From: Saccoglossus kowalevskii
Lineage: Eukaryota; Hemichordata; Enteropneusta; Harrimaniidae
Length of the DNA: 20,881 nucleotides
Direction of reading: 5' to 3'
Assembly: GCF_000003605.2 (NCBI RefSeq)
Contig: NW_003155746.1
Location: 4,339 to 25,219, forward strand
Below the pieces are notes generated by a model, which saw only the letters and a list, made by a program, of their open reading frames with translations, was not told the DNA's origin and ran no database searches. The position numbers and the translations under genes were made by a program. Shown piece by piece: positions 1-12,100 of this stretch (position 1 is the first letter of the stretch; the number at the start of each line of letters is the position of its first letter).

Positions 1-3000
1 GGGAAACCAAGTCTTATACCAATCATGGAATCTATTTAAATCATTATGAAATGTGAAACAAATATTGAACAAGTAACTGGATACGAGATTAACGCAGCAA
101 AAATATATAAAAGCACTGAAATAACAAATCTGAAATAAACATATTTATATATGTATACATATACGTATTTGTAGAAATATGTTATACTGTTGGCCATATG
201 GGCATTACAACCTCAAGTAAATATACTATGTTAAATCGTCCAGATTAACTGTTTTTAAAGGCCAATGCTTTGGTAGTTTTGTTTTATCTGTTATTCAAAC
301 ATATATAATGTTATAATGAAGTCCTTTGTGACAATCACCATTAAATAACATAAGCCCCTTGAATTTATTTACAGTTTGTGATTTTGTGGGGAATTTATTT
401 TTGCCTCTACATGTTTGATATTGTACAGTCCTGGACTAGTTTACCATCAAACACTATTGCGAAATCGATTTTATTTGCGTTTCTGTTGCACATATGTAGC
501 TCAAACTTGCTAGCATTAATATTATGAGTTGAATTTATACTTTGGCAAGTGTACGTCAATCGCTGTGTTTATACCTAATTGAGCAGTTGTTTTGCTTTGT
601 GACAAAGACGTTATAGTTTATGTGTGTCATTGACTATTACTGCTCCCAGCTGTTGAATAATTCGCCCAGTCTTTTATAAAATATTGTTGAGGCTTAGATT
701 GGCTACAGTGTTAATTTTGAAGTTGAGTTGTGTGCCTACCACTATATATCTGTTTAGTTTTAAATGTTGCATACAAATAAATATGAAACGTCGTATATCT
801 TGGTTGCTTACTTCTGGTTTCCTGTTTCGCTAGATGTTATTTGTTGTTGGGTCTGCTGCAATGTTTTTAGCGTATACCCTATTGAAATAATTTCATCATT
901 CTTTGAGCTAAATATATAGTCACTTGGTATATTTTCTTTTCCAATGAATTCTTGCTGACCTGCTAGCTTTTGTAGCGATGTGAAATTTTTAATAAACACC
1001 ACACCTTCTTTCCACTCACACCATCAAAGTTGCTATTAGTTGAATGTTTTTTCAACATTAACTACTGTATCACTGGAGATTTTCTGATGTTGACCGTTGT
1101 GAAAACTCTTAAATCGTGAGTTCTTTCACTCTACCGTAATTCCGATCTCACTTCCACACATACAAATAAGACATCTACATGTTTATAACTAATACGGTCG
1201 AAAGGTTATAATTACGAGACTATATACAATAATCGTAATGCTGCCCAATGTAAATCTATGCAACTCGATAATAACGATATAGTAATGTATTGTCTCTATT
1301 GGGACAGAGAGAGTTGCGTTAACTTAATAATGATGTAGACATTCAATTATTTCATACAAAATTACAAAAAATGCAGACCAATAGTAACCGCACTGGAATG
1401 TATTTTTGAAAGTTTGGTCAACAATTTGACAAGTTAACACGACACTTGTGGTGCATAATTTATTTTATTCAACATAAGATAACAACATGTATTTGAATTT
1501 ATTCTGATTGAATACATTGTTAAGCAAGAGCAAACGATTTTGAACCGAATCAAGTAAAAATCATTTGAATAAGATGCAGTAAGGATCAACATATAAAAGG
1601 TTGATTTTGTAATATTAAAAGTGGTGGCCAAATATGATTGTATTTTGGGGCACATTACACTCACATATTTATTATATGTTATCACGCATGTGCAGTGATG
1701 GTATCAACCAACATAATCGGTGCACTAAATATGTGCTGTTCATTCAATGAATACTAGTTTGTGTGCTACAGAAAACAATGTTATAGGTTATGATAAACCA
1801 TAATCAAATTTAATATAACAGTAATATTAAATAACAAGTATATTATAAAGTGTATATATTCATACATAATACATCTTTGAATCAAGTGAATGAAACATGT
1901 GAAAGAAACGAAAATTCAAAGATAGAGATACAATGTCCCATTTATGAAATATTCTTTGCAACAACACGTAAATATCAATGTACATATATATATATATTTG
2001 AATATATTTCATATATGTTTTTATGACACTATATTTCACTACTATGCACGTGTTTTATTTTAATCAGATAGCAATATTGCTTTTACGTTTTTTTACATGC
2101 ATGTCGTTATTTTTGCTATTTCAACTTAACTCTAAAATTTCTATACATACACACAGTGAATGCACGTCTAATAGCATATTTAGAAGACATTTTAGTGCGA
2201 CGTTTTGCAGTCGTGCTAGATGACGCCCGGTGTAACGCCTTTCAAGTAAATAGGTACATTAATTTGATAATAACGTAATATTAAGACAATCGTTCAGTTT
2301 AAGAGGTAGCCAATGTTACATACCCCTTCCTTTAAACGCGTTTTGTTAATAAACAAATCACGTTGATCAAACATATGTCATAGTTCTATGAAAACAAATT
2401 CGAAATGTGTGTGTAAAATCTTAAGCTGATAATTTTGTGCAGATAACGTGTATATAATTAGTGTTAAATATAAATACACTGTAATTCTAATCAAGTCTGC
2501 GTATCGAACATGATCGTATCCTAACACACAAGGTGGCACGTTTCAAAAAATAAATACAATTATAAAATGAAAATGACAATATTCATTAAATAGTGATATT
2601 TAACTACACATGTTGATGAGAATGAGACTATTTTACATGTTTACAGAATGTCTTTGAGAAAGCTGAAATATGAAAATCAGATTGACTAAATACAGTACGC
2701 TACCAGTCATTATTATTATTATTATTATATTTCAATGTTTTTTTTACAGTTACCAAAATTGATGACAATGACGTCATTGGTCACAATTTGGACAAAAATA
2801 TTCACTATACGATGATGTTGGGTAAAGTAGGGCACAATAATACAATTCCAATAATAAAACCTTCGGTATATTTGCAATTTGCAAATGAATATTTCTAAAC
2901 CGCTATGTCCTGTATTTAACGCATGGCAATGTTTTGAATTGATCGATTTAGCAAATGGTCTTCTTATCAATCAATAGAGAGATCATGTGATGATAATAAC
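1..3000. other. AT-rich intergenic region and presumed 3' UTR
   Basis: No gene supported. Downstream of the minus-strand stop codon, no canonical AATAAA (TTTATT on +) appears until 2054-2059. A weaker AATATA variant lies at 2726-2731, so the 3' end of the mRNA is undefined. An ATT microsatellite sits at 2709-2729. A minus-strand open stretch at about 808-1020 has rather coding-like composition but a poor acceptor (see findings). Other short open frames here look random. Confidence 0.6.
2709..2729. repeat. ATT microsatellite
   Basis: About seven ATT units in a row, downstream of the polycystin-like stop codon and probably in the 3' UTR or just beyond. Confidence 0.9.
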
Positions 3001-3116
3001 TTAATCAATATTATCTAATTGATAGATTATTTTATCAAGCTTTGTCTCCATGTCTTTAAAACGATCTCCAACTTCGTCTGACGAGTCTGCATTTTGCGCA
3101 TTCGTTTTACTCTTTC
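3001..3116 (-). CDS. Exon 29: C-terminal cytoplasmic tail, stop
   Basis: Acceptor ttcttccag before 3116, phase 1 in; TAA stop at 3003-3001. It codes for 37 complete residues. The last part ([18 protein letters not shown]) has hydrophobic residues V, F, M, L, I spaced as heptads, so a short coiled coil is likely. Polycystins use C-terminal coiled coils for subunit assembly, but this one is very short compared with vertebrate PKD1. Strongly polar and charged otherwise. Confidence 0.88.
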
Positions 3117-6100
3117 CTGGAAGAATATAATAGAAAAATGTTGGTAAAAAAACTCGATCAGGACTTCGTAAGCAATATTTTATCACCAATAAAATTACAT
3201 TCATTATTTTGATTCTGAAACCTGTATCTAGTTAACTTCATTACAAGTGATACAACTGAATTACTATTCTGTTACAGTTGTATACATGAGACATCATATG
3301 TTTCGTGGACTAGTGGTTGTTGCATGACCGACTATAAACGATACAGCAAATGTTTTGAAAAATACTACGTGATACTTAATTCCACGTGTTTTTGAAGGTT
3401 CGTACACAATTCTTGAGCGAGATGAAGGTACTAGAAATACTCAGTAGAAAGAAAGCGTTTTACCTGGATCCTGGCGTGTTGCAGAGATGTCAATATTAAA
3501 GTACATGTACAGAGTATCTTCCAAGCAGGCTTTCATATATTGTAACATCTCAAAGCTATTTTCTTGATTTTCATTTTCTGATTTTGCATCTTGGAATGCG
3601 GATATTATAATCCCCACAAAGATATTGATAGTCACTGTCATGTTGAAAGTAGCAAATATGAAGAGGAATAACTTCCCAGACGCCCCCAACGCTGTCATGA
3701 TGGTGTTAAAGTAACGGTGACTGCCTACTGTTACTGTAACCAAATAACCCATGGCTCCAGCCATTGTGCTGAATACATCGATATATGATCCAAACATTTC
3801 ATATCCCATATGAGCAAATGCAGTCAAGATAAGTAGAAAGAAGATGAAGAAACCTCTGATGTCATCGTGAGCATTCCTCAAAGTCATTGTAAGCAGCGTC
3901 AGTCGTTTGTTGAACCTCAGTAGTTCAAGATATCGAACAATGGAAAGAAACATCAATAAAGCCATCACTGTATTGTATCCATCATATAGTCCGGAAACGG
4001 TGAATAAAGCAGTAAATTTATCTAAAAAAACACACATATTTAAAACTGATTCCATCATATGTCTAAAGTAGGGATAACTATTATGAATAGGTAATATCAG
4101 ATTATGAAAATATGCCATGCGTTAAATTTTATTATATATAGCAAACATTATGAGAATATGAGCATAGTAATCCAAAATTAGCAGGTACTAGCCGAGTTGC
4201 TATGCCAGGGCTACCAGTGCATATGCTGAGTTGTTATGCCAGAGTTAGCACTGTGCATACATATTGCATCAAATAGCTGTGTACTGCCACAATTGTTGAT
4301 CCAAGACCAGTGTTCTGTTGAGTTATGTATGTTATTCGACTTGATTACTGGCATACTAATTGTAAAAAACTTCTTTGACAATAACGTACATCAAAGAACT
4401 TAATTTCACATTACGACCAACGCTTCATCTGATAAATCATTTCACTGACCTGCATCACCTTTGTTTGTAATATTCATAGTGACAACTTCACAGGCAATCA
4501 TCAACCCAAAGGTTGTCACCAATGCCAGGACCGTACACAACTCCAACCACCTCCACAAATTGCTGAAAAACCGTCGTTTCAAACGTACCATACTTAGCAG
4601 GCTTCTGTATGCCATATAACACGTGAATCCGAATAGGATTACCCAGTTAACCAGCAAAGACAGAGATAATGTCTTTGTATCAGAAGCATCCATGTGTCTC
4701 ACCAGATTTATGTGGCGAGAGTAATTGATTTTTCCTACAGCCAGACACTCAAACGAACATGTGACCAAAATGAACATTTTATGAGCAACGTTGTAGAGCA
4801 TGAATTCCATAAGTACTGCACTGGTATTTCCATCTAGCCACTTTGCATCTGAAAGATTACGGGTGACGATGAGGGCATCGTTCAAGGTCGTGCCAAGATA
4901 GGCCACGTAACCACCATTTCTATAGTTCCCGTAATCTGATGTTAATTTCAGTGATTTCTCATCTGTGTACATCCATGGTGACTCGGTTTGACCAGGTGGC
5001 AGTGTATTCCACTTCCCAACAAACGAATCAGTTAATTGATCTTCAACGTCACAATCAGCTACAAATAAACGAAAGCAAATAATACAAAATAGGAATTGAT
5101 ACGTACAACTATATCTAAATATTCTAAATGGTTCACGTGGTATTTTGATACTAAGACAGAATTTTTTTATTTTTTTTTCGATTGGATATCTATAATTTCT
5201 TAATATATAGACGACTTTATAGTATGTTTATATCTGAATACAATGCAATGAATCGATTGACTTACATTGCTTATTTCTGATCTGCCAAATTCTTGGTACT
5301 CCAAAAAGATGTGTGTTTCCAGTAGTGATAGGTCCAAAATGCTGATACATGTCACATGGCAACTCATTATTGTACAGTGATGGTGCAATGTCTTTGTCAA
5401 TCCATTCCCAGAAATCATCCAATGTTTGAATCTAGAAAGTAAACATCGATCACAATTACCTCCAAACGATGCTTCACTTTTCAACAGTTGGTATATTGGC
5501 ATACACAAATAACCTTAAAGCGAGGAAGTAATCACCTGCATATGCGGCAGACGGTCATAGCGTGTCGTTGTTTACAAACAAGCGTCTACTCGTTGGCCTT
5601 TGCGTTTTTAGCATGCGTTGTTATCCTCGCTAACGACTTAATTCCTCAGGGTGCCGAAGGTCTCACACGTTGAACATTGATTTCTCAGCGACTCGATAAT
5701 TTCAAGTAATTAATTAACTGTACGTCATGCAAATTTTAGTGATGGCAATAATCAGAACTCTAATTCGAAGTACATGGTTACCCTATGAATTGTCAATCAT
5801 TGAAAGCATGTGCGCTTACATGAGATTATCATTGGGCAGCTAGATATTAGATATGTTTTACTCAAGACTAGTCACAAATTCATTATTACATGCACACTAT
5901 TGACAAAGAGAATAGTTACTGTCTCCACAGACTAGAACCTTGGCGTATACTGTCGATTTATTTGAAGTTTTTTTTCTACGGCGAATGATGTCACACATCA
6001 TCGTATTGTATCAGAGGTTTGTACACAATAAATCTCTGGCCAATGAATTGAAGCTTTATGACCAGACCAACCAATCAAATATGTCTATATTCTTCAGGTG

Positions 6101-9100
6101 TCAAGCACATTTCATTATAACAGTTAGTTGGAGTCTAGCAATCTTATTGGCTAAATCAAGGACTTATATATGCCACTAGAAAACCTGAAATCCCATCCAA
6201 AAGTGAATAAACTGTTTAAGTATTTAATTGAAACGGGATCACATAACACTGAGCGATATTCATAGTGATTATGGGTGTGTTATTAACTGATCAAAACAGA
6301 GACACCTGGTACAATTACTAATACGAATTATTATTGCTAAAAATGATAATATTTGGCAAATAATATTCGAGCATAATCTTACACTTGGTCTTTATATACC
6401 GCCAAATATTTCGACTGCCCTCGCTTGTCGTTTCTCTCATCGCAATATTACAAACGTAATATCCAGATATACTTAGTGGGTTATATAGAGCTCATACAAT
6501 TTTGTTGACAAGATAAATTTGATTATGTCGTATATTTTGCACAATGGATTAATCAGACAACGTAACAACGAAAACTGTATACGAACAGTCATTATTGAAC
6601 AACGCACTTCATAGTAACCAATTCACTTAAGTATAAAAGACAAGCATATTGAATTTCAAGGAAAGAAATTGTTTATGTAATACGTAAGTGATGTATCAAA
6701 TGCTTTAAAACGCGGGAGTCGTCATCTGCGCATGCGGCAAACGACCATAGCGTGTCGTTGTTAAAAATCAAGCCTCTACACATGAGCCTTTACGTTTTCA
6801 GCGAGCGTCGCTATTGTCGCTTGGAACTCAATTCCCGCGCGTGTGCAGGTGACGACCTCTCCGCTTTAAGAATAATGAGACATAAAGATCAAATCCGGTT
6901 ATAACATGATCACCAAAACATAGAAATTATTGACCTTATTAGGATTGGAATTTTGCAAACTTGTGTCGATCGATTTCACCACGTAGAACATTTCGGGACT
7001 TCTATATTGTCTACTTTGAAGGAACAGTATCATCACATAAAATGTATATACGAATATTACTCGCAGGATATAATCCATCATTTTCTCGTTGTCACGGCGA
7101 CGTCTGATGAGACTTGTTTTTCCCTCATCCAAGACATATGAACTACACTTAATGGAAGTCAGTCCGTCTGTAAGAATATTAAAACAAAGGCTGGTGGAAT
7201 ATTGTCATCCATTTAATTTTATAAATATAAGCTTGTCAACAGTATAAAATAAATCGTAAATTATAAATCCAATCACTCACCGTCTCTAGAGACATTCATT
7301 ACAGGAGCTTCCACATCACGCATGTCACTAGACGGTGTTAGAACGCCGTCGAGATTGTCAGCTTTTCTCGTCCATATTGAAATAACGACAGCTATAAAGA
7401 TAGCCTTGAACATGGAAAGATGACAAAATAGTATCAATTTTGAATATGTACCAGAATATGTAAATTAGCTACAAATATGATGCCGTATTTGCCAACAGTT
7501 TACATTATCGAAATGCAAACTGCAAAATGTACAAGGGCGTATATGACTTCGATTTCAAAAACTCATTGATGAAATGCCCGTGCTCTAGTACAAATTTATT
7601 ATCCGGGATAAACTTTTTTTACAGAGTCCACATACGAGTAAATGAAAACATGCATAAGTGTTATTTATTCCGTTAGTAAATATGCGCTTAATCAGATTAA
7701 ATACAGTTGTTAATAATAATGTTATTACTATGAACTATAATGTACTATGAACTATAATGTACTATGAGGTTATTACGAGGATACTGCAAATTATGCACGA
7801 AGTCAGTACAGCAGAAGTATGCGGAGGACGATTCGACCGTGGACTGTCTAGTATACATCGTTTCCTCCCAGGAATACACTATGGGAATGCCGAAAACCGA
7901 AACGTTTAGAACTGATTTAGCCAACTTCTTTGTGTGGAGTCCGGTCAAACCCTGGAGGCAGCCATGTTTGTTTTTATTCTTAGAGGATGCTTACGCGCGT
8001 AATCGTTCCATATTTGGAGTTCGCATTTCCTGATATGGTAGGATGAAAATACCCAGTGCAACACCGCAAAATTACGACACGCTGTAACTTATGGCGTTAC
8101 GGTGACAGATGTATAATAATATAATGCATTATTACTTTACTTGAAGCGGGGGAGTCCTCACCGGCGCATGCGTCAGGTGGCCATAGCGTGTCATTGTTTA
8201 CAAACAAGCGTCTACCCTTGAGCCTTTGCGTTATTAGCGTGTTTTGTTATTATCGCTTGGGACTCAAATCCCACGCGTGCGCAGGTGCCGACCCTCTCGC
8301 TTTAAAAAGCATATCCAAAAAGTTTTGTTCTGTCATAACGATTATCAGTACATACGATACATTAGCGAGAATATTAGCGCAAAATATAACTATTCAAGCT
8401 ACAGGTGACCCAGTCAATTTGAATACCATCGAACACGTTATGTCCACCGATTAGATTAAATTAAAGTAAAAATCAGGTTATGTACTATGAAGTTTCAAGT
8501 AAAATCAGCGTCGTTTAATGTTGATAAACAACGCAGTTAGTACTAATGGACACGTACAAAATGAGATCGACGTTCGGCTCAATACTACTCACTTTTATAG
8601 GATCTATAAGACAGGTTGATTCGAAATATGATGTAATAAACGACAACAACCACTCCTCAGACTGTATTGGTCCCCATTCCATGCTGTATAGAATGATGAA
8701 AAACGCAGAGACGAGAGTGACGATGATCGTAATTGTCCACGCAATGTACGCAACCCACCATGGCCATTTGGCATTCCCAGATTTACGAAACAGTTTCACT
8801 ATAACCATGTTAACAGGCAACACAATAAGAGCACTGATGGTAGCAACGTAAACCAGACCCAACATTTCAGTCAATATTGAATCACTTCGTACTTCTTCGT
8901 CATCACGTGTTTTGTAATACATCGCGTTTGTTAGCATGGCACTGAATATCAAACAGAGGCAACATGACAGACGTCGTAAACGCGTAAAGTTGTCTTTCAG
9001 TGGACGAAGAAACAGGGAAATCCATAAATGGTCATCAGTCAGACTCTTTTGGCACTCCCATCCAAGCACAGTACCAATTTTAGCAAGGTTGTATTGTCCT

Positions 9101-12100
9101 GCAACTGGTAAACCACGGACAACACTTCCGTCATCTTTGTCAACCGCTAGCCATTTCTCGCAGGGGAAACGGTACCTAGAAAAACGAAATGTATGTATGT
9201 ACATTATAAATATATAATCTTCCAGAATGGGTTACCGAAAGTAGGAATAAGACTGGAATATAAATTTGAAAGATTATGTTAATGATATTAAATCTAAGTT
9301 ATATTATTTATAAGTATACTTCAGAGCAATATCAGCCAATCAGGTTCAGGTCAAAATATGTTCATATTATAGTCTCAGCGTTAAAATAGGATTCTGCACG
9401 TGCGCATATGTTATGATTAGTATTAACATGGATCGTTTTCGCGTTGAGATTTCTCGGCGTTTAGATCATCTCTATATTATAAACAGGTAGAAACATTGCA
9501 TCATGGTGCTAACGCTGAGACTTCAATTTCGCACGGCATCGCAGGTTTTGGTGACGTCACATAACGAGTGGCCCAGTGCAGTGTGTCTTTGAATGTATAT
9601 TTGTGCGCGCGTGTAATGTGTAATCAACGATGCTTCCAAAATGTATACGTGAGGTGGTCGCCAATCCTCGGGGGCGGACATCCGGGCATTTTCACCGCCT
9701 CGCAACCCACGGCGGTGAAAACAAAGGCCAAAAACTCGCTGAAAACGGTACTTTGGGATGATTGTTGAGACTCCTCTCAACAGTGTAACAAGATTAGCCC
9801 TACGTGTCTAACATATATAAATTTGGCTGTTCGGGATTACTTCAAAGTTGAGTTTGTGTTGTTTTCTCGAATTTTCACCGGCTCGACCAGCGTTCCACAG
9901 CAGCGCGCACAGAGCCCATAGAAATGCATATACAGTGGTGCGCGTCGTAGCAACGTGGAACGTCTTGTGACGTAGCTCCGCCCCCGAGGATAGCTTGTAC
10001 ACCTTGTAGAGATTCGGGGAAACAACTACCAGAAAAGGTCCTGTACTAGTGATGTCATTATAAACTAGAGCAAGGACAAAATCTAACACATGAAGACACC
10101 AAACGCGGTCGATATTCAGATTTGTCAACCCTTAAAGAGCATCAACAATGACTACCGACCTTACCCGAGATCAATATTTGTATTATAGTACTTACGTTTT
10201 ATTTGTTTGAATATCCGTGACATAGACACGTTCTAAATACCATGATGCATAGCTACCACGACCTGATGAATCATGCCAGATTCGTAAGTAAAGCAAATCC
10301 CCCAAGCATTCTGGCACTGTGAGTTTGTAACGATTAACACTTCCAGACAGAAACTTCTAATAAAAAGTACATAGAGTAGATTTTGAGTTCTACCACATTT
10401 ATATGTTTATATATGCTAAACTATAGAACTGCGATCGATGAAGTGAAATATTAATTTTAAAGTCTTAAACCTCAATCCCAGCTTCACGTAGGATAACTGA
10501 TACATGGCCATCGAACCAAAACAGTAAATACAAAACATTTAAATTATTTACATTATTTCGGTTGCTTTCCTCCTAAGTTTCATGGCATTAAATACAAACG
10601 CAGCTAAACGCTGTAGAAGTGCAAAATAATAATACTAATACCTTTTTTCGAGTATCCATTAGGCAGCGTTCACCTGTCCCGGATTCTTCACCATGAAGGC
10701 TGAAAGCAATATTTGATCTAGTAGAAGCACCAAGTCGTAACCCAGTACATACTGTAACTTCATACACGTATTTGTCATCGGGATTATTGTCTAATAGTGA
10801 AGAGGCTTTCCACTGTAAGGAAATATATGTCATCATTTACATAATGTTTGAGTCCCAAAAAAGTCACAAAAATATATAACAACCAGTGATTAAACAATAT
10901 TTTGACAATATGACAGTGAGACACTCACTCTTAGTAAGTCGTTTCTGTCTTGTCTTCGAGCATACACTGACATTAGGAGATATAGAACAATGAAGAATAT
11001 GACAGTGCAAAAGACTGTTGCATTTTCGTCAAGAGTTTTGAATTTCAGAAAAACAGTATCAAAGTGAATTTCGTTGACTGGAACATATGCCATAGTTGCG
11101 AAATTTGTAAGATGGTCACACAGACATATAGTTTCAGACATTGTTGATAGGGAGCTGACCTGTAAAGAAAAAAGAGAAAAAAATCGTGTGAGAATTAGTC
11201 TTATTGAACATGCTGAAATGAGCGTTTTGTGATACACTTCCAAGTTCTTTTATAACAAAAAATACTTACTCTACATCCATTCGACTTCCATGAGTCATCA
11301 GTAACATCCCAGAACGAACAACTTGATGATAATAATCCCATAGAATAAAGAAAGCTGATGCTATCGGCTGTATATACATATATATATAAAGAAAGGTAAA
11401 AAATCACGTCACGAAATGACTTAATACACGAAACTGAAACGAGTTGGTTATTTTAAATCAGAACAAATAAATGAACATATGAGTGACATTACGTAAAATC
11501 TAGATGTAATGTTCATTTGCAATCAGTATTTGGACGTTTACAATATGGTACTAAAACAGCATGCGTTAATAAATGCCCGTCATTTTGAATGTGCTCCACA
11601 GAAAAAGCCGTGTGATGCATTTTAACATCGATTTGGAAAATACAAAAGCAAAATGATGTTCGTAATGTGTGTTCAAAGTTTGAATTCGATCTATCCACGA
11701 ACGACCGAGATTCGGTTTAGAACTTCCTAAACACATGATTTCTGACGTATGTTAACCTTCCATATCCATTATTCGACCACTTTGAATTGAATTTTAAACA
11801 GATGCATGTGCATATGCGCGACGTGGTGTATCGTTATATATGAAGTTCGAACATGAACGGTCGAGGCATGTCGGAAATATTGCTCCGAACAATAAAATTC
11901 ATCAATACACAACTAAGATCCGGTCCCGGGAATGGCGGAAATACAATAATATGTTATGAATTTTTAGCCCAACAATGATCTTGTATCGAATTGTTTAACT
12001 TGCGTTTCCATAGATGTGATCTGTATGCAATGTATGAATAAAATGACCAGTCCTCGAGATTGAAATATAAAAGTGGAAACGCTCGCACATTTTACGAATT

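Larger units (their letters stand above)
5432..6934 (-). other. Intron 25, longest intron seen, with two MITE copies
   Basis: 1,503 nt. Contains the element copies at 5515-5673 and 6705-6869. The + strand open frames at 5488-5673 and 5940-6179 do not look like genes; the first is mostly the repeat itself. The remainder is AT-rich with nothing recognised. Confidence 0.8.
7405..8592 (-). other. Intron 23 with MITE copy 3 and a GC-richer unknown block
   Basis: 1,188 nt. Holds the 17-bp repeat at 7726-7767, a GC-richer stretch at about 7764-8035 open on both strands, and the element at 8141-8305. No splice-consistent exon is recognised inside. The + frame at 8188-8454 overlaps the element and is not a gene. 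Confidence 0.75.
9176..10195 (-). other. Intron 22 with CpG-rich block
   Basis: 1,020 nt GT-AG intron splitting the PLAT domain. Mostly AT-rich except about 9530-10030, which is GC- and CpG-rich (see the inverted-repeat entries). Overlapping open frames on both strands there do not resemble known proteins. Confidence 0.75.

Noticed and set aside
2023..2223. + strand 66-codon hydrophobic frame
   Set aside because: Low-complexity, T-rich sequence; no splice, start or family support.
4022..4118. Open frame continuing exon 28 upstream to an ATG at 4118
   Set aside because: A ttttttag acceptor at 4023-4022 joins in the right phase with exon 27. The extension does not resemble the family, while the joined sequence does.
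5200..5508. Minus-strand 102-codon frame overlapping exon 26
   Set aside because: It is the wrong frame of a clear polycystin-domain exon (5431-5266).
8546..9217. + strand open frames of 101 and 93 codons
   Set aside because: They are antisense shadows of exon 23, which has clear PLAT and membrane-helix sequence.
9523..10128. Several open frames of 60-106 codons on both strands in intron 22
   Set aside because: They arise from the GC-rich composition (few stop codons), with no recognisable protein and no phase-compatible splice sites.
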